NCBI GenBank assembly: GCA_900759445.1
Contig: CAAEVH010000010.1
Location: 1 to 64,000, forward strand
DNA from: an uncultured Raoultella sp.
Lineage (GTDB): Bacteria > Pseudomonadota > Gammaproteobacteria > Enterobacterales > Enterobacteriaceae
Direction of reading: 5' to 3'
Length of the DNA: 64,000 nucleotides
The notes under the pieces are model-generated. The model worked only from the letters and a program-made list of their open reading frames with translations. It had not been told where the DNA came from and did not search any database. Positions 9,481 to 21,701 of the stretch are shown one piece after another. The translations under genes were made by a program, and so were the position numbers. Positions within the stretch are counted from its first letter, which is position 1; each line of letters starts with the position of its first letter.

Positions 9481-10622
9481 TGTCCGGCTCCTTGTGAAGG
9501 TTTGCAGACGTAGAATGTTTCTTTAATACCGGTTTTTGCCTCGTACTGTGCGGCGACAGCCTGCTGTACGGCAGGAACCAAATCTTGCGGGATCAGCGCC
9601 ACGATGCAGCCGCCAAAACCGCCGCCGGTCATACGCACGCCGCCTTGATCACCGATGGTCGCTTTGACAATCTCTACCAGCGTATCAATTTGCGGCACCG
9701 TGATTTCAAAGTCATCGTGCATTGAGGCGTGAGATTCCGCCATCAGCTGGCCCATGCGCAGCAGGTCGCCTTTTTCCAGTGCCTGTGCGGCTTCAACGGT
9801 ACGCGCATTTTCCGTGATGACGTGGCGCACGCGTTTGGCAACAATCGGATCCAGCTCGTGGGCGACAGCGTTAAACGCTTCGAGGCTGACATCACGCAGC
9901 GCTGGCTGCTGGAAGAAACGCGCGCCAGTTTCACACTGTTCGCGACGGGTGTTGTATTCGCTACCGACCAGCGTGCGTTTAAAGTTGCTGTTGATGATCA
10001 CCACCGCTACACCCTCGGGCATAGAAACGGCTTTGGTGCCCAGCGTACGGCAGTCGATCAGCAGCGCATGATCTTTCTTGCCAAGTGCGGAGATCAGCTG
10101 ATCCATGATGCCGCAGTTACAACCGACAAACTGGTTTTCAGCTTCCTGGCCATTCAGGGCAATCTGCGCGCCGTCGAGCGGCAGATGATAGAGCTGCTGG
10201 AATACCGTACCAACAGCGACTTCCAGTGAGGCAGAAGAGCTTAAGCCAGCACCCTGCGGGACGTTACCGCTGATCACCAGATCCGCGCCGCCAAAGGCGT
10301 TATTGCGCTTTTGCAGATGTTTTACCACGCCACGCACGTAGTTTGACCACTGCTGGCTATCGTGGGCGATAATCGGCGCATCGAGAGAGAACTCATCAAC
10401 CTGATTGTCGTAATCAGCGGCGATGACGCGTACTTTTCGATCGTCGCGCGCCGCGCAGCTGATGACGGTTTGATAGTCGATGGCGCAGGGCAAAACGAAG
10501 CCGTCGTTATAATCGGTATGTTCGCCGATCAGGTTTACACGACCCGGTGCCTGAATAGTATGGGTGGCAGGGTAGCCAAACGTTTCTGTAAACAGAGATT
10601 GTGTTTTTTCTTTCAGACTCAT
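9474..10622 (-). CDS. galK: Galactokinase
   Basis: 382-residue GHMP-family kinase phosphorylating alpha-D-galactose at C1. Galactokinase signature [19 protein letters not shown] is at about residues 28-46, the ATP-binding loop is [15 protein letters not shown], and the third motif is [12 protein letters not shown]. The start lies 3 bp after the galT stop. Third gene of the Leloir-pathway operon. Confidence 0.97.
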   Translation of the reverse strand: MSLKEKTQSLFTETFGYPATHTIQAPGRVNLIGEHTDYNDGFVLPCAIDYQTVISCAARDDRKVRVIAADYDNQVDEFSLDAPIIAHDSQQWSNYVRGVVKHLQKRNNAFGGADLVISGNVPQGAGLSSSASLEVAVGTVFQQLYHLPLDGAQIALNGQEAENQFVGCNCGIMDQLISALGKKDHALLIDCRTLGTKAVSMPEGVAVVIINSNFKRTLVGSEYNTRREQCETGARFFQQPALRDVSLEAFNAVAHELDPIVAKRVRHVITENARTVEAAQALEKGDLLRMGQLMAESHASMHDDFEITVPQIDTLVEIVKATIGDQGGVRMTGGGFGGCIVALIPQDLVPAVQQAVAAQYEAKTGIKETFYVCKPSQGAGQC

Positions 10623-10625
10623 TAT

Positions 10626-11672
<1,047 letters not shown>

Positions 11673-11681
11673 GATTGGTCC

Positions 11682-12698
11682 TTAATCCGAATATCCTTGC
11701 GGGTGGCGTGACTGCCAGTGCCAGGTGTCTTGTGCCATTTCATCCAGTGTGCGGGTCACGCGCCAGTTAAGCTCGCGATCGGCTTTGCTGGCATCTGCCC
11801 AGTAAGCCGGAAGATCGCCATCACGGCGCGGGGCGAAATGGTAATTAATGGGTTTACCGCAGGCTTTGCTGAAGGCGTTGACCACGTCCAGTACGCTGCT
11901 GCCGATGCCTGCTCCGAGGTTGTAAATATGCACACCCTGTTTGCCCGCCAGTTTTTCCATCGCGACGACGTGGCCGTCGGCGAGATCCATCACGTGGATG
12001 TAGTCGCGAACGCCGGTGCCATCTTCAGTTGGGTAGTCGTTGCCAAATATGGCAAGGGACTCGCGGCGGCCCACGGCAACTTGTGCGATGTAAGGCATCA
12101 GGTTGTTGGGAATACCTTGCGGATCTTCCCCCATATCGCCCGACGGATGAGCACCAACCGGGTTAAAGTAGCGCAGTAAGGCGATACTCCAGTCGGGGTG
12201 TGCTTTTTGCAGGTCGGTCAGGATTTGTTCTACCATCAGCTTGCTTTTGCCGTACGGACTTTGCGGCGTGCCGGTAGGGAAGCTTTCAACGTAAGGAATT
12301 TGTGGCTGATCGCCATAGACGGTCGCGGAGGAACTAAAAATGAAGTTTTTCACGTTGGCTGCGCGCATTGCATTCACCAGACGCAGGGTGCCATTGACGT
12401 TGTTGTCATAGTACTCCAACGGCTTGGCAACCGATTCTCCAACGGCTTTTAAACCCGCAAAATGGATGACCGTGTCAATGGCATGATCGTGCAGAATCTC
12501 GGTTATCAGCGCTTCGTTACGGATATCCCCTTCCACGAAGGTCGGCTGCTTGCCACCTAAACGCTCAATGACGGGCAAAACGCTGCGTTTGCTGTTGCAG
12601 AGATTGTCCAGGATCACCACCTCGTGACCGTTTTTCAACAACTGCACGCATGTGTGGCTTCCAATGTAACCGCTACCACCTGTAACCAATACTCTCAT
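11682..12698 (-). CDS. galE: UDP-glucose 4-epimerase
   Basis: 338-residue short-chain dehydrogenase-type enzyme interconverting UDP-galactose and UDP-glucose with bound NAD. GGSGYIG (7-13) binds NAD; Ser124 region FSSSATVYG, Tyr149 and Lys153 (SPYGKSK) form the catalytic triad. An in-frame start 14 codons upstream is rejected because MRVLVTGGSGYIG is the family start. First gene of the operon; the internal operator OI lies within codons 7-12. Confidence 0.97.
   Translation of the reverse strand: MRVLVTGGSGYIGSHTCVQLLKNGHEVVILDNLCNSKRSVLPVIERLGGKQPTFVEGDIRNEALITEILHDHAIDTVIHFAGLKAVGESVAKPLEYYDNNVNGTLRLVNAMRAANVKNFIFSSSATVYGDQPQIPYVESFPTGTPQSPYGKSKLMVEQILTDLQKAHPDWSIALLRYFNPVGAHPSGDMGEDPQGIPNNLMPYIAQVAVGRRESLAIFGNDYPTEDGTGVRDYIHVMDLADGHVVAMEKLAGKQGVHIYNLGAGIGSSVLDVVNAFSKACGKPINYHFAPRRDGDLPAYWADASKADRELNWRVTRTLDEMAQDTWHWQSRHPQGYSD
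12664..12679 (-). promoter_or_regulatory. gal internal operator OI
   Basis: GTGGTAGCGGTTACAT (minus strand) inside galE is identical to the E. coli OI. Its centre lies 113 bp from that of OE, allowing the GalR-HU DNA loop. Confidence 0.88.
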
Positions 12699-12754
12699 AA
12701 TTCGCTCCGTTAAGCCTATGGTATGCAATAACCATAGCATAACAAAGATGCGAA

Positions 12755-12776
12755 AAGTGTGACATGGAATAAATTA
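12755..12776 (-). promoter_or_regulatory. CRP site region of the gal promoters
   Basis: TAATTTATTCCATGTCACAC (minus strand) matches the E. coli gal CRP site between OE and galE; the TGTGA half (here TCACA on minus) is intact while the other half is weak, as in E. coli. Confidence 0.75.
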
Positions 12777-12792
12777 GTGGAATCGTTTACAC
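12777..12792 (-). promoter_or_regulatory. gal external operator OE
   Basis: GTGTAAACGATTCCAC (minus strand) is a perfect GalR/GalS operator next to the CRP site, 79 bp upstream of galE. Confidence 0.9.
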
Positions 12793-12880
12793 TCCATAAG
12801 TTTCACGCATTTTTAATGGTTATTTTATTTTAAATCATTATGTTAGGTTGCTATTTCAGCGTTTGTCTGAAAAAAAGCAG

Positions 12881-12905
12881 AAAAAAAGGGCGTGATAAAC
12901 GCCCT
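12881..12905 (-). terminator. Terminator of modF
   Basis: AGGGCGT-TTATC-ACGCCCT on the minus strand followed by a 7-T run, 11 bp beyond the modF stop. Confidence 0.88.
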
Positions 12906-12915
12906 GCAATGAAAA

Positions 12916-14388
12916 CTAACGCAGAGACGTTAGTCGATAGGCGTAGATGTCGTTCTCGGGCACAAACTCCAGTCGATGGGTTATGCAGGCTGGGGCATCT
13001 TCGGCGTGGTGAGAGACGAACAGCAGTTGAGTTTCACCTTCACCGATTAGCACATCCACAAAACGGCGAATCAGTTGGCGATTGAGCGGATCTAACCCTT
13101 GCAAAGGCTCGTCAAGGATCAACAACGTCGGGTGTTTAACCAGCGCGCGAACAATCAGTGCCAGCCGCTGCTGTCCCCAGGAAAGACTATGAAATGGCGC
13201 ATCCGCGGTACGTTTATCGAAGCCAAGAATATCCAGCCACTGTTGCACCAGCTTGTGCTGCCTGTCGGAAACGGCCTGATAGATGCCGATTGAATCAAAA
13301 TAACCAGAGAGAATAACGTTGCGAACTGTGGTACTCACCCGGTAATCCAGATGCAGACTGCTGCTGACGTAGCCGATGTGTTTTTTGATATCCCAGATAG
13401 TTTCACCGCTGCCACGGCGACGGCCAAACAGGGTCAGGTCGTTGCTGTAGCCCTGAGGGTGATCGCCGGTGATTAAACTGAGCAGAGTTGATTTTCCCGC
13501 ACCGTTGGGGCCGACGATTTGCCAGTGTTCCCCCGGATTTACCTGCCAGCTCAAATGGTGAAGGATAGGGCGATCGTTATACGAGACCGTGCCATCGTTA
13601 AGCACAATTCGCGGCTCGTTATCTGACAACGTACGGCGCACCGAAGGCTCGTCCGGTTCAGGTAACTGAATTCCTTCCAGCCGCTCGCTATGGGCAAGCT
13701 GAGCGATTAATGCCTGTTGCAGAAGGTCGGTTTTTGCGCCGGTTTCTGTCAGTGTGCAATCGGCAAGTACGCCAGCAAACTGCACGAACTCGGGTATTTC
13801 ATCAAAGCGGTTAAGTACCAGCACCAGCGTAAAGCCGGCCTGATGCAACTCAGCGAGCAGTTCTGCTAACTGACGGCGTGACGCTACGTCCAGCCCGTCA
13901 AAGGGCTCATCAAGGATCAGTAAATCCGGCGCGGACATTAACGCCTGACAGAGCAGGGTTTTGCGTGTTTCACCGGTGGAAAGGTATTTGAAACGCCTGT
14001 TGAGCAGGGAAGAAATGCCAAACTGCTGCGCCAACGCAGCGCAGCGGGCGGGATCGTTGACCTCATCCTGGATGATTTCGGCGGTGGTGCGCCCGGTGTC
14101 GTCTTCACCGGGACTAAGAAGATCGGTGTTGTTTCGCTGCCACTCGTCGCTGACTAGCTTTTGTAGCTGCTCAAAGGAGAGTCGGGTAATACGCGTGAAC
14201 TGACAGTGGCGCTCGCCTTTCAGAAGCGGCAGCTCACCCGCCAGTGCGCGGGCCAGCGCGGATTTCCCGCTCCCGTTAGCGCCAACAAATGCCCAGCTAT
14301 CACCCGCGTTTAACGTCAACGCATCTAACTGGAGCGTTTTTGTGTCGCTAAGACGAAACGTGCCTTGCGAAATTTGCAACGATGACAT
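12916..14388 (-). CDS. modF: ModF, double ABC-ATPase protein
   Basis: 490-residue cytosolic protein with two ABC domains. Walker A sites are GANGSGKSA (about 36-44) and GPNGAGKST (about 293-301). Signatures are LSTGETRK and LSWGQQRLA, and both Walker B motifs read LLILDEP. It is co-transcribed with modE but is not needed for molybdate uptake; its exact role is unresolved. Start chosen at MSSLQIS, four codons inside the open frame, as in E. coli. It lies 67 bp downstream of modE. Confidence 0.94.
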   Translation of the reverse strand: MSSLQISQGTFRLSDTKTLQLDALTLNAGDSWAFVGANGSGKSALARALAGELPLLKGERHCQFTRITRLSFEQLQKLVSDEWQRNNTDLLSPGEDDTGRTTAEIIQDEVNDPARCAALAQQFGISSLLNRRFKYLSTGETRKTLLCQALMSAPDLLILDEPFDGLDVASRRQLAELLAELHQAGFTLVLVLNRFDEIPEFVQFAGVLADCTLTETGAKTDLLQQALIAQLAHSERLEGIQLPEPDEPSVRRTLSDNEPRIVLNDGTVSYNDRPILHHLSWQVNPGEHWQIVGPNGAGKSTLLSLITGDHPQGYSNDLTLFGRRRGSGETIWDIKKHIGYVSSSLHLDYRVSTTVRNVILSGYFDSIGIYQAVSDRQHKLVQQWLDILGFDKRTADAPFHSLSWGQQRLALIVRALVKHPTLLILDEPLQGLDPLNRQLIRRFVDVLIGEGETQLLFVSHHAEDAPACITHRLEFVPENDIYAYRLTSLR

Positions 14389-14455
14389 TTTGTATCCCAT
14401 TATTTGCAGCGATTAATAACAGGGATACGTGTTCTTCAGGCTGATGTCAATCTAC

Positions 14456-15244
14456 TCAGCACAGCGTGGCGATAATCACTCTGTCTGCATTAAACCAGGC
14501 GGTGACGTTAGCGCCTTCTTGCAGCGTTGCGGCGTCTTGGGCCGGAACGGTGGCGCACAGCGTCTGGCCGTCTGGTAACGTCATCAGCACTTCACACTGT
14601 TCCGCACCGCGTTCAATATGGCTAATCGTGCCCTGCAACTGGTTATCGGCGGCCTGAGCGATGGCATCGTCCTGAGTGATTCCCACCCACGGCGCTTTCA
14701 GCAGAATCAGTACTTCTTTGCCTTCCTCAAGACCCAGACGCTCGCCGCTTTGCGCAGTGATCGCCACTTTCAGGCGCGTTTCGCCATCGGCCAGCAGGAC
14801 GTCGACATGCTGCTGGACCTGATCGTGGTCGCGGGCGGTGATTGTGCCAAACCATTGGTTACGGGCGCTGGTTTGCAGTGAAAATCGAGAGATAGCCGCC
14901 AGCAGGCTATTGAGCGGTAGCGCATCGTCATCGCTCAAAACATCAAAGGCTTTTTGTTGGATCTGCGCCAGCAAATCATACAACTGGATTAAGCGTTGGC
15001 CGTAGCGCGTTAATACCGCGCCGCCGCCGCCTTTGCCGCCGGTGGCGCGCTCAACCAGCGTCTGCTCGCTGAGTTGGTTCATTTCGTTAATCGCATCCCA
15101 GGCGCTTTTGTAGCTAATACCTGCATCCTTCGCGCCCTGACTGATAGAGCCGGAAAGCGCAATATGCTTAAGCAGAGAAATGCGACGGGGATCGGCAAAC
15201 AGTTTTTGCTGAAGTTTCAGCGTAAGAAGGATTTCGGCCTGCAT
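14456..15244 (-). CDS. modE: Molybdate-responsive transcription regulator ModE
   Basis: 262-residue dimeric regulator. The N-terminal winged helix (RRISLLKHIALSGSISQGAKDAGISYKSAW..., recognition segment ISYKSAWDAI) is followed by two TOBE/molbindin domains (SARNQWFGTI and GTISHIERG) that bind molybdate. ModE-molybdate represses modABC and activates moaA; matching boxes occur at 15683 and 55684. The ATG at 15242-15244 gives the E. coli start MQAEILL; the 22-codon upstream extension is ignored. It is divergent from acrZ. Confidence 0.97.
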   Translation of the reverse strand: MQAEILLTLKLQQKLFADPRRISLLKHIALSGSISQGAKDAGISYKSAWDAINEMNQLSEQTLVERATGGKGGGGAVLTRYGQRLIQLYDLLAQIQQKAFDVLSDDDALPLNSLLAAISRFSLQTSARNQWFGTITARDHDQVQQHVDVLLADGETRLKVAITAQSGERLGLEEGKEVLILLKAPWVGITQDDAIAQAADNQLQGTISHIERGAEQCEVLMTLPDGQTLCATVPAQDAATLQEGANVTAWFNADRVIIATLC

Positions 15245-15353
15245 CACAAGCTCCTGGCAAAAAAGGGTATTGTGACGGAAAACCGTGCCTGAGCAAAGCC
15301 GACCGCACAAAAGGGGAGTGCTTTTCTGCGTTATGTGGTTAGAATACAGCTAA

Positions 15354-15524
<171 letters not shown>

Positions 15525-15530
15525 TTCCCC

Positions 15531-15562
15531 AAACGCCCGCTCAGTCGGGCGTTTATATTTTT
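15531..15562 (+). terminator. Terminator of acrZ
   Basis: AAACGCCCG-CTCAGT-CGGGCGTTT stem followed by ATATTTTTT, 7 bp after the acrZ stop. Confidence 0.88.
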
Positions 15563-15682
15563 TACGCCTTCCAACCCGTTTTCTCTGTCTACCGTTTCTC
15601 AAGATCCTGCTTTCCCTGCCGATATTTTCTTCGTGTAACCTCAAATTGGTATCAATAACCACTGGGAAAATCCTGGTTTACT

Positions 15683-15706
15683 CGTTATATTTGCGACTAC
15701 ATAACG
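15683..15706 (+). promoter_or_regulatory. ModE box of modABC
   Basis: A 24-bp inverted repeat with ends CGTTATAT and ATAACG, centred about 30 bp upstream of modA, matches the ModE operator. ModE-molybdate represses the transporter here. Confidence 0.85.
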
Positions 15707-15725
15707 AAACGCAAAGGAGTTACAG

Positions 15726-16499
15726 ATGGCACGTACATGGTTACGCTTGTTTGCCGGGGCAACACTTTCTCTTACTGTTGCCGGGCATGCGCTGGCGGAT
15801 GAAGGAAAAATTACTGTTTTCGCAGCGGCTTCACTGACTAACGCGATGCAGGATATTGCGACGCAATACAAAAAAGAGAAGAACGTTGACGTTGTCTCTT
15901 CTTTTGCGTCTTCTTCCACGCTGGCGCGCCAGATTGAAGCAGGCGCTCCGGCCGATCTGTTTATCTCTGCCGATCAGAAATGGATGGATTACGCAGTAGA
16001 CAAAAAATCGATTGATACCGCCACGCGTGAAACGCTGTTGGGTAACAGCCTGGTGGTTGTCGCACCGAAAGACAGTGCGCAGAAAGACTTCACCATCGAC
16101 AGCAAAACCAACTGGACCCGTTTGTTAAATGGTGGGCGTCTGGCCGTTGGCGATCCGGAACATGTTCCGGCGGGCATTTATGCTAAAGAAGCGCTGCAAA
16201 AATTGGGGGCATGGGATACCCTGGCCCCGAAACTGGCACCTGCCGAAGATGTGCGCGGTGCGCTGGCGCTGGTAGAGCGTAACGAAGCGCCGCTGGGGAT
16301 CGTCTATGGTTCCGATGCTGTCGCCAGCAAGGGCGTAAAAGTTGTTGCGACTTTCCCGGAAGATTCACACAAAAAAGTGGAATACCCTATCGCAATTGTT
16401 GATGGGCACAAAAACGCAACGGTCAGCGCGTTCTATGATTACCTGAAAGGACCGCAGGCTGCTGAAATCTTTAAACGTTATGGATTTACGACCAAGTAA
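15726..16499 (+). CDS. modA: Molybdate-binding periplasmic protein ModA
   Basis: 257-residue substrate-binding protein of the ModABC importer. The signal peptide ends GHALA (about 24). Oxyanion-binding motifs FAAASLTNAM, SSFASSSTLARQIEAGAPADLFISAD and GDPEHVPAGIYA are typical of molybdate/tungstate binders. It begins 20 bp after the ModE box with SD AAGGAG. The stop overlaps the modB start (TAATG). Confidence 0.97.
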   Translation: MARTWLRLFAGATLSLTVAGHALADEGKITVFAAASLTNAMQDIATQYKKEKNVDVVSSFASSSTLARQIEAGAPADLFISADQKWMDYAVDKKSIDTATRETLLGNSLVVVAPKDSAQKDFTIDSKTNWTRLLNGGRLAVGDPEHVPAGIYAKEALQKLGAWDTLAPKLAPAEDVRGALALVERNEAPLGIVYGSDAVASKGVKVVATFPEDSHKKVEYPIAIVDGHKNATVSAFYDYLKGPQAAEIFKRYGFTTK

Positions 16500-17188
16500 T
16501 GATACTGACCGATCCTGAATGGCAGGCCGTTATACTGAGCCTGAAAGTTTCTTCCCTGGCTGTGTTGTTTAGTCTGCCGTTTGGGATCTTCTTTGCCTGG
16601 CTGCTTGTGCGATGCAAGTTCCCGGGCAAAGCGCTGCTCGACAGCGTTCTGCATTTGCCGCTGGTACTGCCGCCGGTCGTGGTGGGCTATCTGCTGTTGG
16701 TTGCCATGGGACGCCGCGGATTCATTGGCGAATGGCTGTACGACTGGTTTGGCATTACCTTTGCCTTTAGCTGGCGCGGTGCGGTACTGGCTGCGGCGGT
16801 GATGTCTTTCCCGCTTATGGTACGAGCTATTCGTCTGGCGCTGGAAGGTGTCGATGTCAAGCTGGAGCAGGCGGCCCGCACGCTGGGCGCTGGACGCTGG
16901 CGCGTATTTGTCACGATTACTTTACCGCTGATGCTACCCGGCATTATTGTCGGTACGGTGCTGGCGTTCGCGCGTTCCCTCGGGGAATTTGGCGCAACGA
17001 TTACCTTTGTCTCCAATATTCCTGGCGAAACCCGCACTATCCCGTCGGCGATGTATACCCTGATCCAGACCCCCGGCGGCGAAAGCGCGGCGGCAAGGTT
17101 ATGTATCATTTCTATTGTGTTAGCGCTGATTTCACTGCTGATTTCTGAATGGCTGGCGCGTATTAGCCGTGAACGGACGGGGCGGTAA
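16499..17188 (+). CDS. modB: Molybdate ABC transporter permease ModB
   Basis: 229-residue inner-membrane permease with five or six helices and the EAA coupling loop [22 protein letters not shown] that docks on ModC. Homodimerises to form the molybdate channel. Start codon overlaps the modA stop by 1 bp; modC follows 2 bp after its stop. Confidence 0.97.
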   Translation: MILTDPEWQAVILSLKVSSLAVLFSLPFGIFFAWLLVRCKFPGKALLDSVLHLPLVLPPVVVGYLLLVAMGRRGFIGEWLYDWFGITFAFSWRGAVLAAAVMSFPLMVRAIRLALEGVDVKLEQAARTLGAGRWRVFVTITLPLMLPGIIVGTVLAFARSLGEFGATITFVSNIPGETRTIPSAMYTLIQTPGGESAAARLCIISIVLALISLLISEWLARISRERTGR

Positions 17189-17190
17189 TC

Positions 17191-18249
17191 ATGCTGGAAC
17201 TTAATTTCTCCCAAACGCTGGGGACGCATTGTCTGACGCTTAACGAAACGCTGCCAGCCAGTGGGATCACCGCTATTTTTGGCGTTTCCGGCGCGGGTAA
17301 AACCTCGCTGATTAACGCCATCAGCGGCCTGACGCAGCCGCAGTCCGGGCGCATCGTGCTTAACGGTCGGGTTTTGAACGACGTCGAGAACGGTATCTGT
17401 TTAACGCCCGAAAAACGCCGGGTGGGCTATGTTTTCCAGGATGCGCGCCTGTTTCCGCATTATAAAGTGCGCGGCAACCTGCGTTACGGTATGGCGAAAA
17501 GTATGGCCGGACAGTTTGATAAGCTGGTGGCCCTGTTGGGCATTGAATCGCTGCTTGACCGTCTGCCCGGCGGGCTTTCTGGCGGTGAAAAACAGCGCGT
17601 AGCCATCGGTCGGGCGCTGCTTACCGCGCCGGAACTGTTGTTGCTTGATGAGCCGTTAGCCTCGCTGGATATCCCACGTAAGCGCGAACTGTTGCCTTAC
17701 CTGCAACGCCTGGCGCGTGAAATTAATATTCCGATGCTGTACGTCAGCCACTCGCTCGATGAAATCTTGCACCTGGCAGACAAAGTGATGGTGCTGGAAA
17801 ATGGGCAGGTCAAAGCGTTCGGTTCGCTGGAAGATGTCTGGGGCAGCAGCGTGATGCACCCGTGGCTACCAAAGGAACAGCAAAGCAGCATTCTGAAAGT
17901 CAGCGTGCTGGAACATCATCCACATTACGCAATGACTGCACTGGCGCTTGGCGATCAGCATCTATGGGTCAATAAGCTGGATCAACCGCTGCAAACTGCG
18001 CTGCGTATTCGTATTCAGGCATCTGATGTTTCGCTGGTGCTTCAACCGCCGCAGCAGACCAGTATTCGTAACGTGCTGCGGGCGAAAGTCGCGCAGAGCT
18101 ATGACGATAATGGTCAGGTGGAGGTTCAGCTTGAAGTGGGCGGTAAAACGCTGTGGGCGAGGATCAGCCCGTGGGCCAGGGATGAACTGGGTATCAAACC
18201 TGGCCTGTGGCTGTACGCGCAAATTAAGAGCGTATCGATTACCGCGTGA
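17191..18249 (+). CDS. modC: Molybdate ABC transporter ATPase ModC
   Basis: 352-residue ATPase powering ModB. Walker [10 protein letters not shown] (about 31-39), Q-loop [10 protein letters not shown], signature [16 protein letters not shown], Walker [13 protein letters not shown], and the H-loop VSHSLDE. The C-terminal third is a TOBE domain ([13 protein letters not shown]) that binds molybdate for trans-inhibition. Last gene of modABC; its stop abuts the convergent ybhA stop. Confidence 0.97.
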   Translation: MLELNFSQTLGTHCLTLNETLPASGITAIFGVSGAGKTSLINAISGLTQPQSGRIVLNGRVLNDVENGICLTPEKRRVGYVFQDARLFPHYKVRGNLRYGMAKSMAGQFDKLVALLGIESLLDRLPGGLSGGEKQRVAIGRALLTAPELLLLDEPLASLDIPRKRELLPYLQRLAREINIPMLYVSHSLDEILHLADKVMVLENGQVKAFGSLEDVWGSSVMHPWLPKEQQSSILKVSVLEHHPHYAMTALALGDQHLWVNKLDQPLQTALRIRIQASDVSLVLQPPQQTSIRNVLRAKVAQSYDDNGQVEVQLEVGGKTLWARISPWARDELGIKPGLWLYAQIKSVSITA

Positions 18250-19068
18250 TTACAGCAGGTGGGAGTAGATAAATTTCGCGATGCTGTCGGTGGTGTTGTC
18301 ACCAATTACGATGTTGGCGCGCGCTTTGACCGCGTCGTCCGCATTACCCATCGCCACGCCGGTACCTGCGGCTTCCAGCATGCTGATATCGTTAAAGTTG
18401 TCACCAAAGGCAATGACGTTTTCCATTGACCCGCCCTGTGCTTCAATCCACTGGGTAAGGCGTCGTCCTTTGCTGTTGCCTTTACGGGCAATGTCGACCT
18501 GATCGTGCCAGGACCATTCACACTCCAGCCCCAACTGTTGTTCAACATGCTTACCAAACTGCTGCAGTTTCGGAATATCTTCGTCGGTGAGGGCAAATTT
18601 CCAGACGGCGTTAACGTCATGTGCGGCCTGCGCCAGCGAAGGCACCTGGGTGAAGGTCGGGCGCTGTTCCGGCGGCAGGGTTTGCGCCCAGTTAGCGGTA
18701 CGCACCACATGCCCGGTTGGGCGCTCATACAGCATGGCCTCATCCACATACATCAGCCCGTGGATCTGATGTTCATCCAGCATTTCGATCAGCTGTAATG
18801 CCTGGTTTACCGGTAGGGGATCGGATTCCAGTACCTTTTTTGCTTGATAATCATACAAGTAGGTGCCGTTGCAGCAAATTGCAGGTGTATCCAGCGCCAG
18901 TGCCTGATAAAAAGGATGAATAGCAACGTGATGGCGACCTGTGACAATGATAAGTTGGTATCCTGCTTCTCTGGCGCGCGCGAGCGCTTCAACAGAGGAT
19001 GGCAGCAAGGTTTTTTTCGGGGTCAACAGGGTACCGTCTAAATCCAGGGCAATCACGCGTGCGGTCAT
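18250..19068 (-). CDS. ybhA: HAD-superfamily sugar/PLP phosphatase YbhA
   Basis: 272-residue Cof-type HAD phosphatase. Motif I is ALDLDGTLL (nucleophile Asp9), motif II VTGR, motif III Lys in NSKGRRL, motif IV FGDNFNDISML; the C2 cap lies between. The E. coli enzyme dephosphorylates pyridoxal phosphate and some sugar phosphates in vitro; the physiological substrate is uncertain. Monocistronic, divergent from pgl. Confidence 0.94.
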   Translation of the reverse strand: MTARVIALDLDGTLLTPKKTLLPSSVEALARAREAGYQLIIVTGRHHVAIHPFYQALALDTPAICCNGTYLYDYQAKKVLESDPLPVNQALQLIEMLDEHQIHGLMYVDEAMLYERPTGHVVRTANWAQTLPPEQRPTFTQVPSLAQAAHDVNAVWKFALTDEDIPKLQQFGKHVEQQLGLECEWSWHDQVDIARKGNSKGRRLTQWIEAQGGSMENVIAFGDNFNDISMLEAAGTGVAMGNADDAVKARANIVIGDNTTDSIAKFIYSHLL

Positions 19069-19155
19069 AGTTATTTCCAGATTAAGGTTGAGAATTTTGT
19101 CTGCTGGAATGGTACACCGAGACGGGAGCCGGACAAAATTCTGCGCCTTAATTAA

Positions 19156-20229
<1,074 letters not shown>

Positions 20230-20261
20230 CGCCATCAGTCAGAGCAGGAAAAGCCTGTTTA

Positions 20262-20298
20262 AAGATAAAAGCGAGGTTTACATCCGTGTGAACCTCGC
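20262..20298 (-). terminator. Terminator of the pilus operon
   Basis: A 12-bp stem (GCGAGGTT...AACCTCGC core at 20271-20278 and 20291-20298, extended inward to a TCCG/CGGA loop). On the minus strand it is followed by TTTTATCTTTAAA, fitting an intrinsic terminator 46 bp after the last pilus gene. Confidence 0.75.
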
Positions 20299-20343
20299 GG
20301 GTAACAAATTAACTCATACGGCGCAGACGCCGCCGGTCAGCTA

Positions 20344-21687
20344 TTAATAGCGCGTCTTGTAGGCACATATCTTCTTCAGATAACTTTCACTGGTTTCCCC
20401 AGCAGGGACGACTACATATTCAGGGAGTTCCTTAGGGCCTGATGAACATTTCCAGTCATATTTGCGAAGTTTAACCCCTACTCCACCGATACCCGAACCC
20501 ATGTAATTATCCCTTGCCATGGGGGCGCGGGTGCCACCATCATGTATCTCCATATGGGCGACAGATTTAATGTCCACCTCCAGATAGTCAATATTTCTGA
20601 AATCCAAAATGCGACCGTATCCGTCGCTGTCGTTACGTTCCGGTTCATTCAAGTGGAGGTCGGACGCCACTGGGTTCATGTTTCTGAAAGAGGTAAAACC
20701 TTTCTCATAAAACGATTTCAGAATAGGGGGCGGATTCGAATCATCCGAGTCATTCGTTGAGAGAAATTCCATCTCATAGTTTTCTGGACTCACGCTGGTA
20801 TATTTTATCGCTATAATGGGGAAAGTATAAAGAGAACCCGGATTACCCCGTTGAGCTTCAAACCCCATTACCTCAATAACCATATACTCCAGATTATTAC
20901 TGGGGATATAGATATAGCCGCTGGGTTTACCTCCCGCAGCACCAGGACGTTGATAACCACCACAGTACAAGGAACCCGCATCTTCGCAGAGTTCTGGATC
21001 TTGCGTATTGAACATAGCAGAAAGCTGGACATCATTATCAGGCTCAGGCATGTCTGCTTTGTCCTCTATGTTATTTCCGCAATCTTTATGTCCCCAATAA
21101 AACCCCCGAAAAAATCGCGTTCTCCTGCTATAATCAGTTCTATAATCCTTTGGGTCGTAGCAATATATGTCATTGTTAGCTTTGGGTGAACCAAGCCAAG
21201 TGGATCCAGTAGCCGCACCGGTGTTAGAATAAACCCAGACTAACCCTTCCAGATGCTCCGATGATCCTAGTTGAAACAGTTTTCTATTACGGGCTGTGCT
21301 CTCATCATCGCCTTCAGCATTAGCCAAAGTAACGCTACACGGCGCACCGAACGAAAATGGACAATTTGGCAGATTCGGTCCAATAAAAGAAAATCGCGGA
21401 CGCCCCCGCTCCTGATCGACGCCCTTGGTTTTCCAGTAAACATTCACGCCTGTGGTCTGATGGCGACCAAGCGATGGCATACCCAGACTGTTAAAATCAC
21501 TCGAAACCTTAACGAGAAAATAATGTGATCCCGGCAGTTTCAGCGGTGGCTGCGGAGGCAGAAAGCCAAAATGCCCTTTGCTGTTCTCTGGCTCCTGAGT
21601 GTCGTCACTTGCCAACACACCAGGGTTAAAAAGCAGCGCAGCCGCCAGCAACCCCGCCGATAAAGCGATCCTTTTCTTTTTTTCCAT
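20344..21687 (-). CDS. Secreted protein of unknown function, last gene of the type IVb pilus operon
   Basis: 447 residues. A clear Sec signal peptide (MEKKKRIALSAGLLAAALLF, cleavage near GVLA/SDD) is followed by a soluble, hydrophilic, beta-rich-looking protein with about nine cysteines in the mature part, including close pairs CPFSFGAPC and CEDAGSLYC. There is no membrane segment, lipobox or enzyme motif I recognise. Base composition looks more AT-rich than the flanking backbone. Its position matches that of the secreted CofJ/TcpF-type proteins encoded in related pilus operons, which leave through the pilus secretin and promote colonisation. Assigning that role here is inference from position and signal peptide, not from recognised similarity. 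Confidence 0.6.
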   Translation of the reverse strand: MEKKKRIALSAGLLAAALLFNPGVLASDDTQEPENSKGHFGFLPPQPPLKLPGSHYFLVKVSSDFNSLGMPSLGRHQTTGVNVYWKTKGVDQERGRPRFSFIGPNLPNCPFSFGAPCSVTLANAEGDDESTARNRKLFQLGSSEHLEGLVWVYSNTGAATGSTWLGSPKANNDIYCYDPKDYRTDYSRRTRFFRGFYWGHKDCGNNIEDKADMPEPDNDVQLSAMFNTQDPELCEDAGSLYCGGYQRPGAAGGKPSGYIYIPSNNLEYMVIEVMGFEAQRGNPGSLYTFPIIAIKYTSVSPENYEMEFLSTNDSDDSNPPPILKSFYEKGFTSFRNMNPVASDLHLNEPERNDSDGYGRILDFRNIDYLEVDIKSVAHMEIHDGGTRAPMARDNYMGSGIGGVGVKLRKYDWKCSSGPKELPEYVVVPAGETSESYLKKICAYKTRY

Positions 21688-21701
21688 TGTGTAGCTCCTT
21701 G

